Part shown: one piece after another, positions 57,392-64,000 of the stretch | Layout: every line of letters begins with the position of its first letter | How positions within the stretch are numbered: the first letter of the stretch is position 1 | Source of the DNA: Mycetocola manganoxydans | Lineage (GTDB): Bacteria; Actinomycetota; Actinomycetes; Actinomycetales; Microbacteriaceae | NCBI RefSeq assembly: GCF_003667545.1 | Contig: NZ_RCUV01000007.1 | Coordinates: forward strand, 1 to 64,000 | Reading direction: 5' to 3' | Length of the DNA: 64,000 bases | Program-made: the position numbers and the translations under genes | Notes under the pieces: model-generated | Seen by the model: the letters and a program-made list of their open reading frames with translations, nothing else | What the model was told of the DNA's origin: nothing | Database searches by the model: none

Positions 57392-58051
57392 GTGCATTCA
57401 ACAACAGTAAAAAGTTCCGCTTCATCTACTACCGGGACCACCCCGCGAACGAAGCGGAATCTCCGCTGGCGGGTCGTGGACATCGTCGTTGCCAGCGTTA
57501 TCGGCGTGGCATCCGGTGTCATCTTCTGGGCGTGGGGGCTCGCCTGGGGTCCGCTCAGTGCAGCCCTGTCCTTCACTCCGGGGCTCGGTGGTCTTCTCGC
57601 CGGCGGCTGGCTTTTCGCCGGTGTTCTCGGCGCGCTCATCATCCGCAAGCCGGGAGCGGCGATCTACACCGAACTCGTCGCTGCGGCTGTCTCAGCCCTG
57701 ATCGGAACCGTCTGGGGCTTTGAAACGCTGATCTGGGGCCTCGTGCAGGGCATCGGAGCTGAGATCGTCTTCGCTCTCTTCTTCTACGCCAATTGGCGGA
57801 TCGGAGTCGCCCTGCTCGCCGGAGCCGGAACCGGTCTCGCGGTCGGCCTCCTCGACACGACATTCACCAGCTACGCAGCCCTCGACATCGCTGCAAAGAC
57901 GACGTACATCGTCAGTGCCATCGTGTCAGGTACCGTCATCGCCGGCCTGCTGTCGTGGTTCGCTGTCCGCGGTCTCGCCGCGACCGGAGCGCTGAGTCGA
58001 TTTGCCTCGGGCCGTTCGGCCAAGACGGTGTCAGCAGCCGGGAACCCATGA
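57392..58051 (+). CDS. ykoE: ECF transporter substrate-binding membrane component YkoE
   Basis: The 219-residue protein has about six membrane helices (VVDIVVASVIGVASGVIFWAWG, then VLGALIIRKPGAAIYTELVAA and the IWGLVQGIGAEIVFALFFYANW block) and belongs to the YkoE family, the S component that recognises thiamine or its precursor hydroxymethylpyrimidine. The riboswitch directly upstream confirms the thiamine link. GTG 57392 is placed by the GAAAGGG site. It overlaps the ATPase gene by four bases (ATGA). Confidence 0.9.
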   Translation: MHSTTVKSSASSTTGTTPRTKRNLRWRVVDIVVASVIGVASGVIFWAWGLAWGPLSAALSFTPGLGGLLAGGWLFAGVLGALIIRKPGAAIYTELVAAAVSALIGTVWGFETLIWGLVQGIGAEIVFALFFYANWRIGVALLAGAGTGLAVGLLDTTFTSYAALDIAAKTTYIVSAIVSGTVIAGLLSWFAVRGLAATGALSRFASGRSAKTVSAAGNP

Positions 58052-59550
58052 CCGACAGACTCGGCTCCGGCTCAGTCCCTGGCGCGAGCATCCGCGCCAG
58101 GGACTGGGGCTGGCGTCACGCCGGCCGCGGTAAACCCGCGGTGTCGGCGCTCGACCTCGACATCGAACCGGGGGAGCGAGTGCTCCTTCTCGGTGCATCC
58201 GGAGCCGGCAAATCAACCCTGATGCAGGCGATGGCCGGCGTTCTCGGCGGTGACGAAGAAGGAGACGAATCCGGCACGCTCCTCCTCGACGGCCGGCGAC
58301 CAGCGGATGCCCGTGGCCGGGCCGGTCTCGTCCTGCAGGACCCGGACTCGCAGATCGTCCTGGCTCGAATCGGTGACGATGTCGCCTTCGCGCCGGAGAA
58401 CCTCGGTGTGCCCCGCGAAGAGATCTGGCGACGCGTGCGGTGGGCACTCTCAGCCGTCGGACTCGATCTGCCCCTTCACCATTCATCGTCCGACCTGTCC
58501 GGCGGGCAGAAACAGCGGCTCGCGCTGGCGAGCGTTCTCGCCATGCAGCCCGGACTTCTGCTCCTCGATGAGCCAACGGCCAATCTCGACCCTGATGGGG
58601 TCCGTGAGATCCGTGACACCGTCGACCGTGTCGTGGCGAACACCGGGGCGACCCTCGTCGTCGTCGAACACCGCGTGGCTGTGTGGCGCGACATTGTGGA
58701 CCGGGTGGTCGTACTGGATCCGTCGGGAGGGGTCCTCGCCGACGGCTCACCGCACGCGGTTCTCGAACGTGAAGGGCCGCGGCTCGCCGCTGCTGGCGTT
58801 TGGGTGCCAGGAATCCCACCGCGGGTTGCCGATCGACCGCACCGCAGGGCAACCGGTGCGGATCTCCTCGTTGCTTCTGATCTCGCGGTGGGCAGGACGC
58901 CGTTCGCCTCCAAACAGCCGTTCGTCGCGGCATCCGCGATCGATGTCACGCTCGCGGAGGGAACCGGTCTTGCCCTCACCGGGCCGAACGGAGCAGGCAA
59001 GTCGACGCTGGCTCTGACCCTCGCCGGCCTGCTGGAACCGGTCGACGGCTCGCTTCGGGCGACACGCCCTCTCGCTCGCGGTCTGTCCGGCTCACCGTTC
59101 CGCTGGAAGTCTCGGGACCTGCTCACCCGGCTGGGTACGGTGTTTCAGGATCCGGAGCACCAGTTCCTGGCTGCCACCGTGCGCCGCGAGCTCGCCATCG
59201 GGCCTCACGCCCTCAAGCTTCCTCAGCGCGACGTCGATGCACGCGTCGATGAGCTTCTGCAGCGACTCCGGCTCGATCACCTCGCGGATGCGAATCCGTT
59301 CACCCTCTCCGGCGGGGAGAAGAGGCGGTTGTCGGTTGCGACGGTGCTCGCTGCCCGGCCGCAGGTCCTTCTTCTCGACGAGCCGACGTTCGGACAGGAT
59401 GCCGTCACCTGGGGTGAACTCGTCTCGCTCCTGGGGGAGCTCGTTGACGAAGGCCGTTCGGTCGTCACGGTCACCCACGACCGCGCGCTCGTCACCACGT
59501 TCGCCGATCGCGAGCTGGCTCTCGGCACGACCTCAGGGGTTCCGGCATGA
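58048..59550 (+). CDS. ykoD: ECF transporter double ATPase (YkoD-like)
   Basis: The 500-residue protein has two ABC ATPase domains in tandem. The first has Walker A GASGAGKST, signature LSGGQKQRLALA and Walker B LLLLDEPTAN. The second has GPNGAGKST, LSGGEKRRLSVA and VLLLDEPTFGQD. It powers uptake through YkoE and YkoC. The start overlaps ykoE and the stop overlaps ykoC (both ATGA), so the three are co-translated. Confidence 0.93.
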   Translation: MTDRLGSGSVPGASIRARDWGWRHAGRGKPAVSALDLDIEPGERVLLLGASGAGKSTLMQAMAGVLGGDEEGDESGTLLLDGRRPADARGRAGLVLQDPDSQIVLARIGDDVAFAPENLGVPREEIWRRVRWALSAVGLDLPLHHSSSDLSGGQKQRLALASVLAMQPGLLLLDEPTANLDPDGVREIRDTVDRVVANTGATLVVVEHRVAVWRDIVDRVVVLDPSGGVLADGSPHAVLEREGPRLAAAGVWVPGIPPRVADRPHRRATGADLLVASDLAVGRTPFASKQPFVAASAIDVTLAEGTGLALTGPNGAGKSTLALTLAGLLEPVDGSLRATRPLARGLSGSPFRWKSRDLLTRLGTVFQDPEHQFLAATVRRELAIGPHALKLPQRDVDARVDELLQRLRLDHLADANPFTLSGGEKRRLSVATVLAARPQVLLLDEPTFGQDAVTWGELVSLLGELVDEGRSVVTVTHDRALVTTFADRELALGTTSGVPA

Positions 59551-60329
59551 CCGCGCTCATGCCGGAGATCCGGGATTCCGCCGTCGCCCGCGTGAACCCG
59601 ATAGCCAAGCTGGCGGTCGCGGTGGTGATCAGCCTCACTCTTTTGCTCTCGATCGACGTGGTCTCGGCATCCGTCGCCCTCGTGCTCGTGGGCATCCTCC
59701 TCTTCTGGTCGGGCCTCGACGCCCGCCAGTTCTGGCTGCGGACGTCACCGCTCTGGCTCGCTGCTCCATTCGCCGGGCTGACCACGGTGCTCTATGGGGA
59801 GGATTCCGGCGCCCTGCTGTTCGAGTGGGGCCTGGTGTCGGTGACCGAGGGGTCGCTCGGCCTCGGCGTGTCGATCACCCTTCGTGTTCTCGCGATCGGA
59901 TTGCCGAGCATCGTGCTGTTCGCGACGACGGACCCGACAGATCTCGCCGATGGGCTCGGGCAGATCCTGAAACTGCCGTCACGGTTCGTCCTCGGGGGAC
60001 TGGCGGGCATGCGCATGATCGGGCTGTTCATCGACGACTGGCGAGCACTGGGCCAGGCCCGACGGGCACGGGGCGTCGGTGACGCTCACGTTCTCATCCG
60101 ACTGGGCACGCAGGCGTTCGCGCTGCTTGTGCTCGCCATCCGCCGCGGGAGCAAACTCGCGACCGCGATGGAGGCCAAAGGCTTCGGATCGGATATCCCC
60201 AGAACCTGGGCCCGTCCGTCGACGTTCGGGGGGCCGGAAATCGTCCTCATCTCGATCGGGCTCGTCATCGCAGCGGCAGCCGTGACGGCGGCTGTCCTGG
60301 CTGGAACCTGGAACTTCATTCTTGACTGA
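59547..60329 (+). CDS. ykoC: ECF transporter transmembrane component (YkoC-like)
   Basis: The 260-residue T component has five to six membrane helices and the coupling-helix type motifs LAGMRMIGLFIDDW and ARRARGV, with AMEAKGFG near the C-terminus. Together with YkoE and YkoD it forms a group I-like thiamine/HMP ECF transporter. The next gene begins inside its last codons. Confidence 0.92.
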   Translation: MTALMPEIRDSAVARVNPIAKLAVAVVISLTLLLSIDVVSASVALVLVGILLFWSGLDARQFWLRTSPLWLAAPFAGLTTVLYGEDSGALLFEWGLVSVTEGSLGLGVSITLRVLAIGLPSIVLFATTDPTDLADGLGQILKLPSRFVLGGLAGMRMIGLFIDDWRALGQARRARGVGDAHVLIRLGTQAFALLVLAIRRGSKLATAMEAKGFGSDIPRTWARPSTFGGPEIVLISIGLVIAAAAVTAAVLAGTWNFILD

Positions 60330-60897
60330 TGCAACCGGCGCGGAGCCGGACGCCATGGCCGTGAGTGTCGACGATGCCGTCGGTCGGATTCTCGAGCTGT
60401 GCACACGCGACATCGAAACGGTTATCCTCGACGGGCCAAGCGGTGCTGGCAAATCCACTCTTGCGAACGCCCTCGTGCTTGCGTGGCCGGGAGCGCTCAG
60501 CCTGGTCCGGATGGACAACGTCTATCCCGGCTGGGGCGGGCTGGCGGCGGGAAGCCGGCACGTGCACGACGCCCTGCTCGAACCGAGACAGCGATCGGTG
60601 CCCTCGCGCTGGCAGCGCCACGACTGGGCGAGCGGAAAAGCAGCGGAATGGCACTCGGTGCCCGCGAACCACTCGCTTCTCCTCGAGGGATGCGGCGCGC
60701 TCTCGCGACGCAACGCCTCGCTCGCGACGGTACGGATCTGGCTGGACGCTGATGATGAGGAGCGCAAACGGCGGGCGCTCGCTCGCGACGGCGGCGGTTT
60801 CGATGCCCACTGGGATGAATGGCAGGAGCAGTTCGAGCGGTTCGTTGACGCGGAAGACCCGGTGTCCCGTGCCGATGTGCGGCTGCGGTTGCCGTAG
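60322..60897 (+). CDS. P-loop kinase-like protein
   Basis: The 191-residue protein has a P-loop TVILDGPSGAGKSTLANAL and a uridine-kinase-like fold: LVRMDNVYPGWGGLAAG, WDWASG-type HDWASGKAAEW, SLLLEGCGALSR (Walker B-like) and RIWLDADDEERKRRALARDG (lid). It probably phosphorylates a small molecule. Starting with TTG at 60322 it overlaps ykoC and is in the thiamine uptake operon, so a role in handling the imported compound is possible but unproven. ATG 60355 is an alternative start. Confidence 0.75.
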   Translation: MTDATGAEPDAMAVSVDDAVGRILELCTRDIETVILDGPSGAGKSTLANALVLAWPGALSLVRMDNVYPGWGGLAAGSRHVHDALLEPRQRSVPSRWQRHDWASGKAAEWHSVPANHSLLLEGCGALSRRNASLATVRIWLDADDEERKRRALARDGGGFDAHWDEWQEQFERFVDAEDPVSRADVRLRLP

Positions 60898-60920
60898 CGA
60901 GAGTTAGCGGGAAGGGCGGC

Positions 60921-62153
60921 TTAGAGCGAGTCGATCAGGGCACCGATGACGGCGCCCGGATGCGAAAGCCGCCAGAAGACGCCTGGGTCGTGCAGACTCG
61001 CTCCGAGCTTCAGTGAGATCGGTTGTTCTTCTCCCGATCCGTCGTCGACGAAGATCGTTCCCACCCGCGTTCCCGTCCCGGCGGTCGTCACCGGGTCGGT
61101 GTCGACGGTGATGTCAGGAGTCACCCGCCCCCAGCGTGGCGCTTCCGGTGACAGCCCTGCCAGGGCATCGGCGCTGTCACCCCACGCGGTCGTGAACGTC
61201 ACGACCGGTGTCCCTTCGGCAAGGATCGGCGTCGCGGAGACACCCGCCGTCGCGCTGTCGACGAAAGCGTTCATGGCGGCATCCAGGGCGTCCCAGTCCG
61301 GCTGTCCCAGGATCGCGCCATACGCCCGGAACGACTCAGCTGACCCCTCGACGGGAATGTCCAGCCCGAATTGCAGGCAGATGCCGGCGGCATCCGTGTA
61401 GCTGCGGGAGATTCCGGTCACGCCGCGCTCGGGCAGGTACGTGGTGGTGTTCTCGATGCCTCGGCGGCTGGGGAGTCCGGTCACCGGCTCGGCGAGCACC
61501 GAGGCGATGGCGGGCGTTTCGAGAGCGATGGCTGAGAGCCTCGCCAGATCCGCCGCCGTTCCGACGCTCCTGTCGCTCAGACCGGTTGTGTCAACCACAG
61601 TGGTCTCGGCGAGACCCTGCTCGGCCAGCCATGCGTTCGCAGCGACGAGATAGTCGTCGACGGATCCGAACGCCCAGCGGGCGAGGGTGTCGGCGTGATT
61701 GTTGCTCGAGCCGAGCAGCATCGCCTGGAGCATCTCCCGCTCTGACCAGGCGTCAGCGGTGTAGACGCTGACTGTTCGGGTACCTGCCTTCTGATAATCG
61801 AGATAGGCCAGATAGTCCTCGCTCGTGATCGGGACGGTTTGTCCTTGAGACTCGGCACCGAGCGGATGCTTGTCGAGCACCACGAGGGCTGTGATCGTTT
61901 TCGTGATGCTCGCCATCGGGACGGGTTCGGTGCTGCCGGACGTCGCGAAAGGCGGGGCTGTGACAGCCTCTGTCACAGCACTGGCGCCGGCGGCGGGGAG
62001 GACCGGGGGAACGGCCGGCTCCGTCTCGGCCATGGCGACCCGCGTCACGGATGCCGTCGGCAGCGGACCCACGAGCGCGGCGGACCCGCAGACCCCGACT
62101 CCGAGGATGATGACGGTTCCCGTGAAGATCCCGATTCCTCGAGCTACACCCAT
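60921..62153 (-). CDS. D-alanyl-D-alanine carboxypeptidase homologue (S11)
   Basis: The 410-residue exported protein has an N-terminal membrane/signal segment (GIFTGTVIILGVGVCGSAALVG), then a penicillin-binding S11 domain. S82-x-x-K85 (MASITKT) and the SxN motif S149-S150-N151 are present. The third motif, normally Lys-Thr-Gly before HTDxAG-like residues, reads S249-R-S251 (GISRSYTDAAG), so the KTG triad is lost and activity is doubtful or altered. The C-terminal part is beta-rich. It acts outside the membrane on peptidoglycan, if active. Confidence 0.85.
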   Translation of the reverse strand: MGVARGIGIFTGTVIILGVGVCGSAALVGPLPTASVTRVAMAETEPAVPPVLPAAGASAVTEAVTAPPFATSGSTEPVPMASITKTITALVVLDKHPLGAESQGQTVPITSEDYLAYLDYQKAGTRTVSVYTADAWSEREMLQAMLLGSSNNHADTLARWAFGSVDDYLVAANAWLAEQGLAETTVVDTTGLSDRSVGTAADLARLSAIALETPAIASVLAEPVTGLPSRRGIENTTTYLPERGVTGISRSYTDAAGICLQFGLDIPVEGSAESFRAYGAILGQPDWDALDAAMNAFVDSATAGVSATPILAEGTPVVTFTTAWGDSADALAGLSPEAPRWGRVTPDITVDTDPVTTAGTGTRVGTIFVDDGSGEEQPISLKLGASLHDPGVFWRLSHPGAVIGALIDSL

Positions 62154-62211
62154 CGCCTGCCCCCGAATCCCGTCACAGCCTCAGGCTAACCCGGGGAGGG
62201 GGAATCGCTCG

Positions 62212-62562
62212 TCAGGCCCAGCCGAGTGCGTGCAATTCGTCGTCGTCGATCCCGTAAAAATGCGCGATCTCATGCACCAGGGTGACGTGAATCTGTTCCC
62301 GGAGGTGGTTGACATCCTCTGCCAGTGCGAGAAGAGGGTCACGATAGATGCTGATCATGTCGGGAAGCTCACCGAAACCGTACTGGTCCCGATCGGTGAG
62401 CGCGACGCCGTGGTACAAACCGAGCAGATCGAGAGACCCGTCCTCAGGAAGATCCTCGATCATGATCGCGACGTTGACCAGTCCATCGACCATGTTGTCG
62501 GGGAGCGCATCGAACACCTCGCCGACGAGGGCTTCGAACGTGTCGGCATCCATGTCGATCAT
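62212..62562 (-). CDS. minimal zincin metallopeptidase family protein
   Basis: The 116-residue protein carries HEIAHFYGIDDDEL near its C-terminus, matching the His-Glu-x-x-His...Asp metal motif of the short DUF1025/minimal metallopeptidase family, and FEALVGEVFDALPDNMVDGLVN at the N-terminus. Substrates are unknown. ATG 62562 (MIDMDAD) is used; upstream sequence of the frame runs through the tRNA-like repeats and is not coding. It lies directly downstream of the repeat array. Confidence 0.85.
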   Translation of the reverse strand: MIDMDADTFEALVGEVFDALPDNMVDGLVNVAIMIEDLPEDGSLDLLGLYHGVALTDRDQYGFGELPDMISIYRDPLLALAEDVNHLREQIHVTLVHEIAHFYGIDDDELHALGWA

Positions 62563-62605
62563 GTGACCTGAACCGATCTGCGAGCCTCGGCGAACTGGCT
62601 TGCTG

Positions 62606-62751
62606 CTTGGGGTGAGTAACGGGGCTTGAACCCGCGACCTTGCCTTGGGTCCTGCACCACAACCAGGCGCTCGGTCTACTTGGGGTGAGTAACGGGGCTT
62701 GAACCCGCGACCTTGCCTTGGGTCCTGCACCACAACCAGGCGCTCGGTCTA
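62606..62751. repeat. two perfect 73-bp tandem repeats derived from tRNA-His
   Basis: Units 62606-62678 and 62679-62751 are identical. On the minus strand each contains the 3' half of tRNA-His (anticodon arm with the GTG anticodon, T arm, acceptor 3' strand and CCA), but lacks a proper D arm and 5' acceptor strand. Each also carries a ten-base insertion with extra CCCAAGGC in the variable region. They lie in tandem immediately 3' of the intact tRNA-His with the same 73-bp period. They would be transcribed with tRNA-His but cannot fold into normal tRNAs. Confidence 0.9.
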
Positions 62752-62753
62752 CT

Positions 62754-62830
62754 TGGGGTGAGTAACGGGGCTTGAACCCGCGACCTCCTGGACCACAACC
62801 AGGCGCTCTACCAACTGAGCTATACCCACC
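62754..62830 (-). tRNA. tRNA-His (anticodon GTG)
   Basis: On the minus strand, acceptor GTGGGTA (from 62829) pairs with TACTCAC, with one G-T pair. The D arm is AGCTC...GAGC, the anticodon arm CCTGG-TTGTGGT-CCAGG with GTG, and the T arm GCGGG-TTCAAGC-CCCGT. Base 62830 supplies an encoded G-1 opposite discriminator C73, the hallmark of histidine tRNA. CCA is encoded (62754-62756). Confidence 0.95.
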
Positions 62831-62877
62831 ATGCGCAACTTCCGACCGGAGTCGAACTTTGCAACCCTGAAAGTCTA

Positions 62878-63498
62878 TTACAAAGTTTGGCTGTAGTTGT
62901 CCACCACGGCCGCGGCGACGATCTTTGCTTCGTCGGAGGTCGGCCCGGGCAGCGGGACGAACGCAGCCTGACGGTAATAGGCGAGTTCACGGATGGACTC
63001 AAGGATGTCCGCGAGGGCACGGTGGCCGCCGTCTTTCGCCGGAGCGTTGAAGTAGATGCGCGGGTACCAGCGGCGTGCCAGCTCTTTGATCGAGGACACG
63101 TCGACGTTGCGGTAGTGCAGGTGAGCGTCCAGCCGAGGCATGAACTTCGCGAGGAACGCCCGGTCGGTGCCGATCGAGTTACCCGCCAGCGGAGCCTTCT
63201 GCTCATCCGGCACATGACTGAGGATGTACTCGAGAGCCTGGAACTCGGCGTCAGCGAGGCTGACTCCGTTCGGGATCTCTTCCAACAACCCCGAGGAGCG
63301 GTGCATGTTCGTCACGAAATCACCCATGTTCTCCAGCGCGGAGGCATCCGGCTTGATGACGATGCTGATTCCCTCGTCGACGGGTGCCAGATCGAAGTCG
63401 GTGACGACGACGGCGATCTCCACCAGTTCATCGACAGCGAGGTCGAGCCCGGTCATTTCGCAGTCGATCCATACCAGGCGGTCGCTCACATTACTCAT
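62878..63498 (-). CDS. orn: oligoribonuclease
   Basis: Orn degrades 2-5-base RNAs, including the pGpG left from cyclic di-GMP. The 206-residue DEDDh exonuclease has LVWIDCEMTGLDL, MHRSSGLLEEI, LAGNSIGTDRAFLAKFMP and KDGGHRALADILESI with the catalytic His and Asp. ATG 63498 is preceded, at exactly six bases, by TAGCAT, a leaderless promoter signature. Its 3' end is followed by tRNA-His on the same strand. Confidence 0.96.
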   Translation of the reverse strand: MSNVSDRLVWIDCEMTGLDLAVDELVEIAVVVTDFDLAPVDEGISIVIKPDASALENMGDFVTNMHRSSGLLEEIPNGVSLADAEFQALEYILSHVPDEQKAPLAGNSIGTDRAFLAKFMPRLDAHLHYRNVDVSSIKELARRWYPRIYFNAPAKDGGHRALADILESIRELAYYRQAAFVPLPGPTSDEAKIVAAAVVDNYSQTL

Positions 63499-63504
63499 GC
63501 CCCA

Positions 63505-63510
63505 ATGCTA
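63505..63510 (-). promoter_or_regulatory. -10 hexamer of leaderless orn promoter
   Basis: On the minus strand TAGCAT is followed by six bases and the orn ATG. Confidence 0.55.
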
Positions 63511-63568
63511 CTGGCGACCAGCGACGCTCAAGCCCGCTCCCGCGGCTGCGGTATCCTGAATGCTGCCC

Positions 63569-63641
63569 GCCTCCGTAGCTCAGGGGATAGAGCAGGAGCC
63601 TTCTAATCTCTTGGTCGCAGGTTCGAATCCTGCCGGGGGCA
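63569..63641 (+). tRNA. tRNA-Arg (anticodon TCT)
   Basis: Acceptor GCCTCCG pairs with CGGGGGC, with one T-G pair, and A follows as discriminator. The D arm is GCTC...GAGC, the anticodon loop CTTCTAA with TCT, and the T arm GCAGG-TTCGAAT-CCTGC. The anticodon stem has a C-T mismatch at its loop end. CCA is not encoded. 73 nt. Confidence 0.95.
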
Positions 63642-63672
63642 CTTCGTCAGGAATCTCGCGGTGTTTCTCATG

Positions 63673-63689
63673 CTCTTGATCGCAGGTTC
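63673..63689 (+). repeat. 17-bp near-copy of the tRNA-Arg interior (att-like)
   Basis: CTCTTGATCGCAGGTTC matches CTCTTGGTCGCAGGTTC inside tRNA-Arg (63608-63624) at 16 of 17 bases, 65 bp downstream. It covers the tRNA's anticodon 3' stem, variable loop and T arm 5' strand. Such displaced tRNA fragments mark integrase attachment sites, but no integrase is visible in the window. Confidence 0.5.
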
Positions 63690-63720
63690 TCATCGCCATG
63701 ACGAGGGAGAGAGGCATCCG

Positions 63721-64000
63721 ATGACACTGCGAGGCGAGCTCACGACGTTCACGGATGCGCTCGGCAGCTCCATGACGGACGGCCGATCGATCGCGGCCTT
63801 CGTCGCAGTCGATCTACCCACGGCACGGAGCGACTATGACCTCGGCGACAGCCATCGAACCTATTTGAAGTCCACGGACAAGGGCGTCGAATTCGTCTAC
63901 GAGGACGGACGGCTCCGCTCAGTCTTCATCTCCACGATCGACAACCCGATTCGCCGAGCCTATCCGCGGCCTGACGCGCTCATCGAAGGCCTCTCGGGGA
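63721..64000 (+). CDS. unrecognised gene, cut by the right edge
   Basis: An open frame begins at ATG 63721 with a GGGAGAGAGG ribosome site upstream and stays open to the window end (93 codons). The translation starts MTLRGELTTFTDAL and includes IAAFVAVDLPTARSDYD, GVEFVYEDGRLRSVFIST and RRAYPRPDALIEGLS. It looks like a soluble alpha/beta protein, possibly of the small immunity-protein type, but I cannot assign it to a family. The stretch looks slightly less GC-rich than the rest of the window, and it sits just past tRNA-Arg, so it may belong to an accessory region. Confidence 0.6.
   Translation, partial: MTLRGELTTFTDALGSSMTDGRSIAAFVAVDLPTARSDYDLGDSHRTYLKSTDKGVEFVYEDGRLRSVFISTIDNPIRRAYPRPDALIEGLSG

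Noticed and set aside
62606-62751. Tandem repeats considered as a CRISPR array or as functional tRNA-His copies
   Set aside because: The units abut with no spacers, so it is not CRISPR, and each lacks the 5' acceptor strand and D arm needed for a tRNA.

Overview
The window is a stretch of high-GC chromosome from an actinobacterium, most likely of the family Microbacteriaceae. The gene content supports this: a Rv1855c-type F420-dependent oxidoreductase, a DUF2469 protein between rnhB and yraN, GlgE-type alpha-glucan metabolism, GatCAB, a maltokinase-cap-like protein, many GTG starts, and many genes whose start codon follows a TANNNT -10 hexamer by exactly six bases (leaderless mRNAs). Most of the window is core chromosome. 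No phage structural genes, transposases or CRISPR arrays were seen.

Layout. 0.4-2.4 kb: a YbdK-type carboxylate-amine ligase and the F420-dependent oxidoreductase. 2.6-13.8 kb: the ribosomal/RNA-processing block rpsP-khpA-rimM ... trmD-rplS-lepB-rnhB-DUF2469. Between rimM and trmD sits a nitrite-assimilation and siroheme module (HemD-winged-helix regulator, cobA, nirB, nirD, sirohydrochlorin chelatase, cupin). 13.9-16.5 kb: a large DUF4062/NB-ARC/TPR STAND ATPase on the opposite strand. 16.7-19.8 kb: yraN-comM-dprA (DNA uptake/processing). 19.8-24 kb: an orphan maltokinase-cap-like protein, a TetR regulator with an alpha/beta hydrolase and a DoxX-like membrane protein that share a palindromic operator, then XerC and an M23 peptidase. 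24.3-29.2 kb: rpsB-tsf, pyrH-frr-cdsA and a protein made of repeated DivIVA-like motifs. 29.2-35 kb: a transglycosylase-like protein, a small zinc-ribbon-like protein, a hydrolase, an AI-2E family permease, a two-part membrane/lipoprotein-like protein and a YbbN-like thioredoxin/TPR protein.

35-44.8 kb is an alpha-glucan cluster: glgB and glgE on the minus strand, divergent glgP, then glgX on the minus strand with a YbaK deacylase between. 44.8-54.8 kb: cysteine desulfurase and mnmA (tRNA 2-thiouridine), ligA, fadD and gatCAB. 54.8-60.9 kb: a conserved unknown, dinB, a GerW-like protein, and a TPP riboswitch controlling a YkoEDC-type thiamine/HMP ECF transporter and a P-loop kinase. 60.9-64 kb: a DD-carboxypeptidase homologue with a degenerate KTG box, a minimal zincin, tRNA-His, orn, tRNA-Arg and a gene cut by the right edge.

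The most unusual features lie at the right end. tRNA-His is followed by two perfect 73-bp tandem copies of a partial, modified tRNA-His. tRNA-Arg is followed by a 17-bp near-copy of its own interior and then an unrecognised gene, which is the kind of footprint expected beside a tRNA-targeted integration site.
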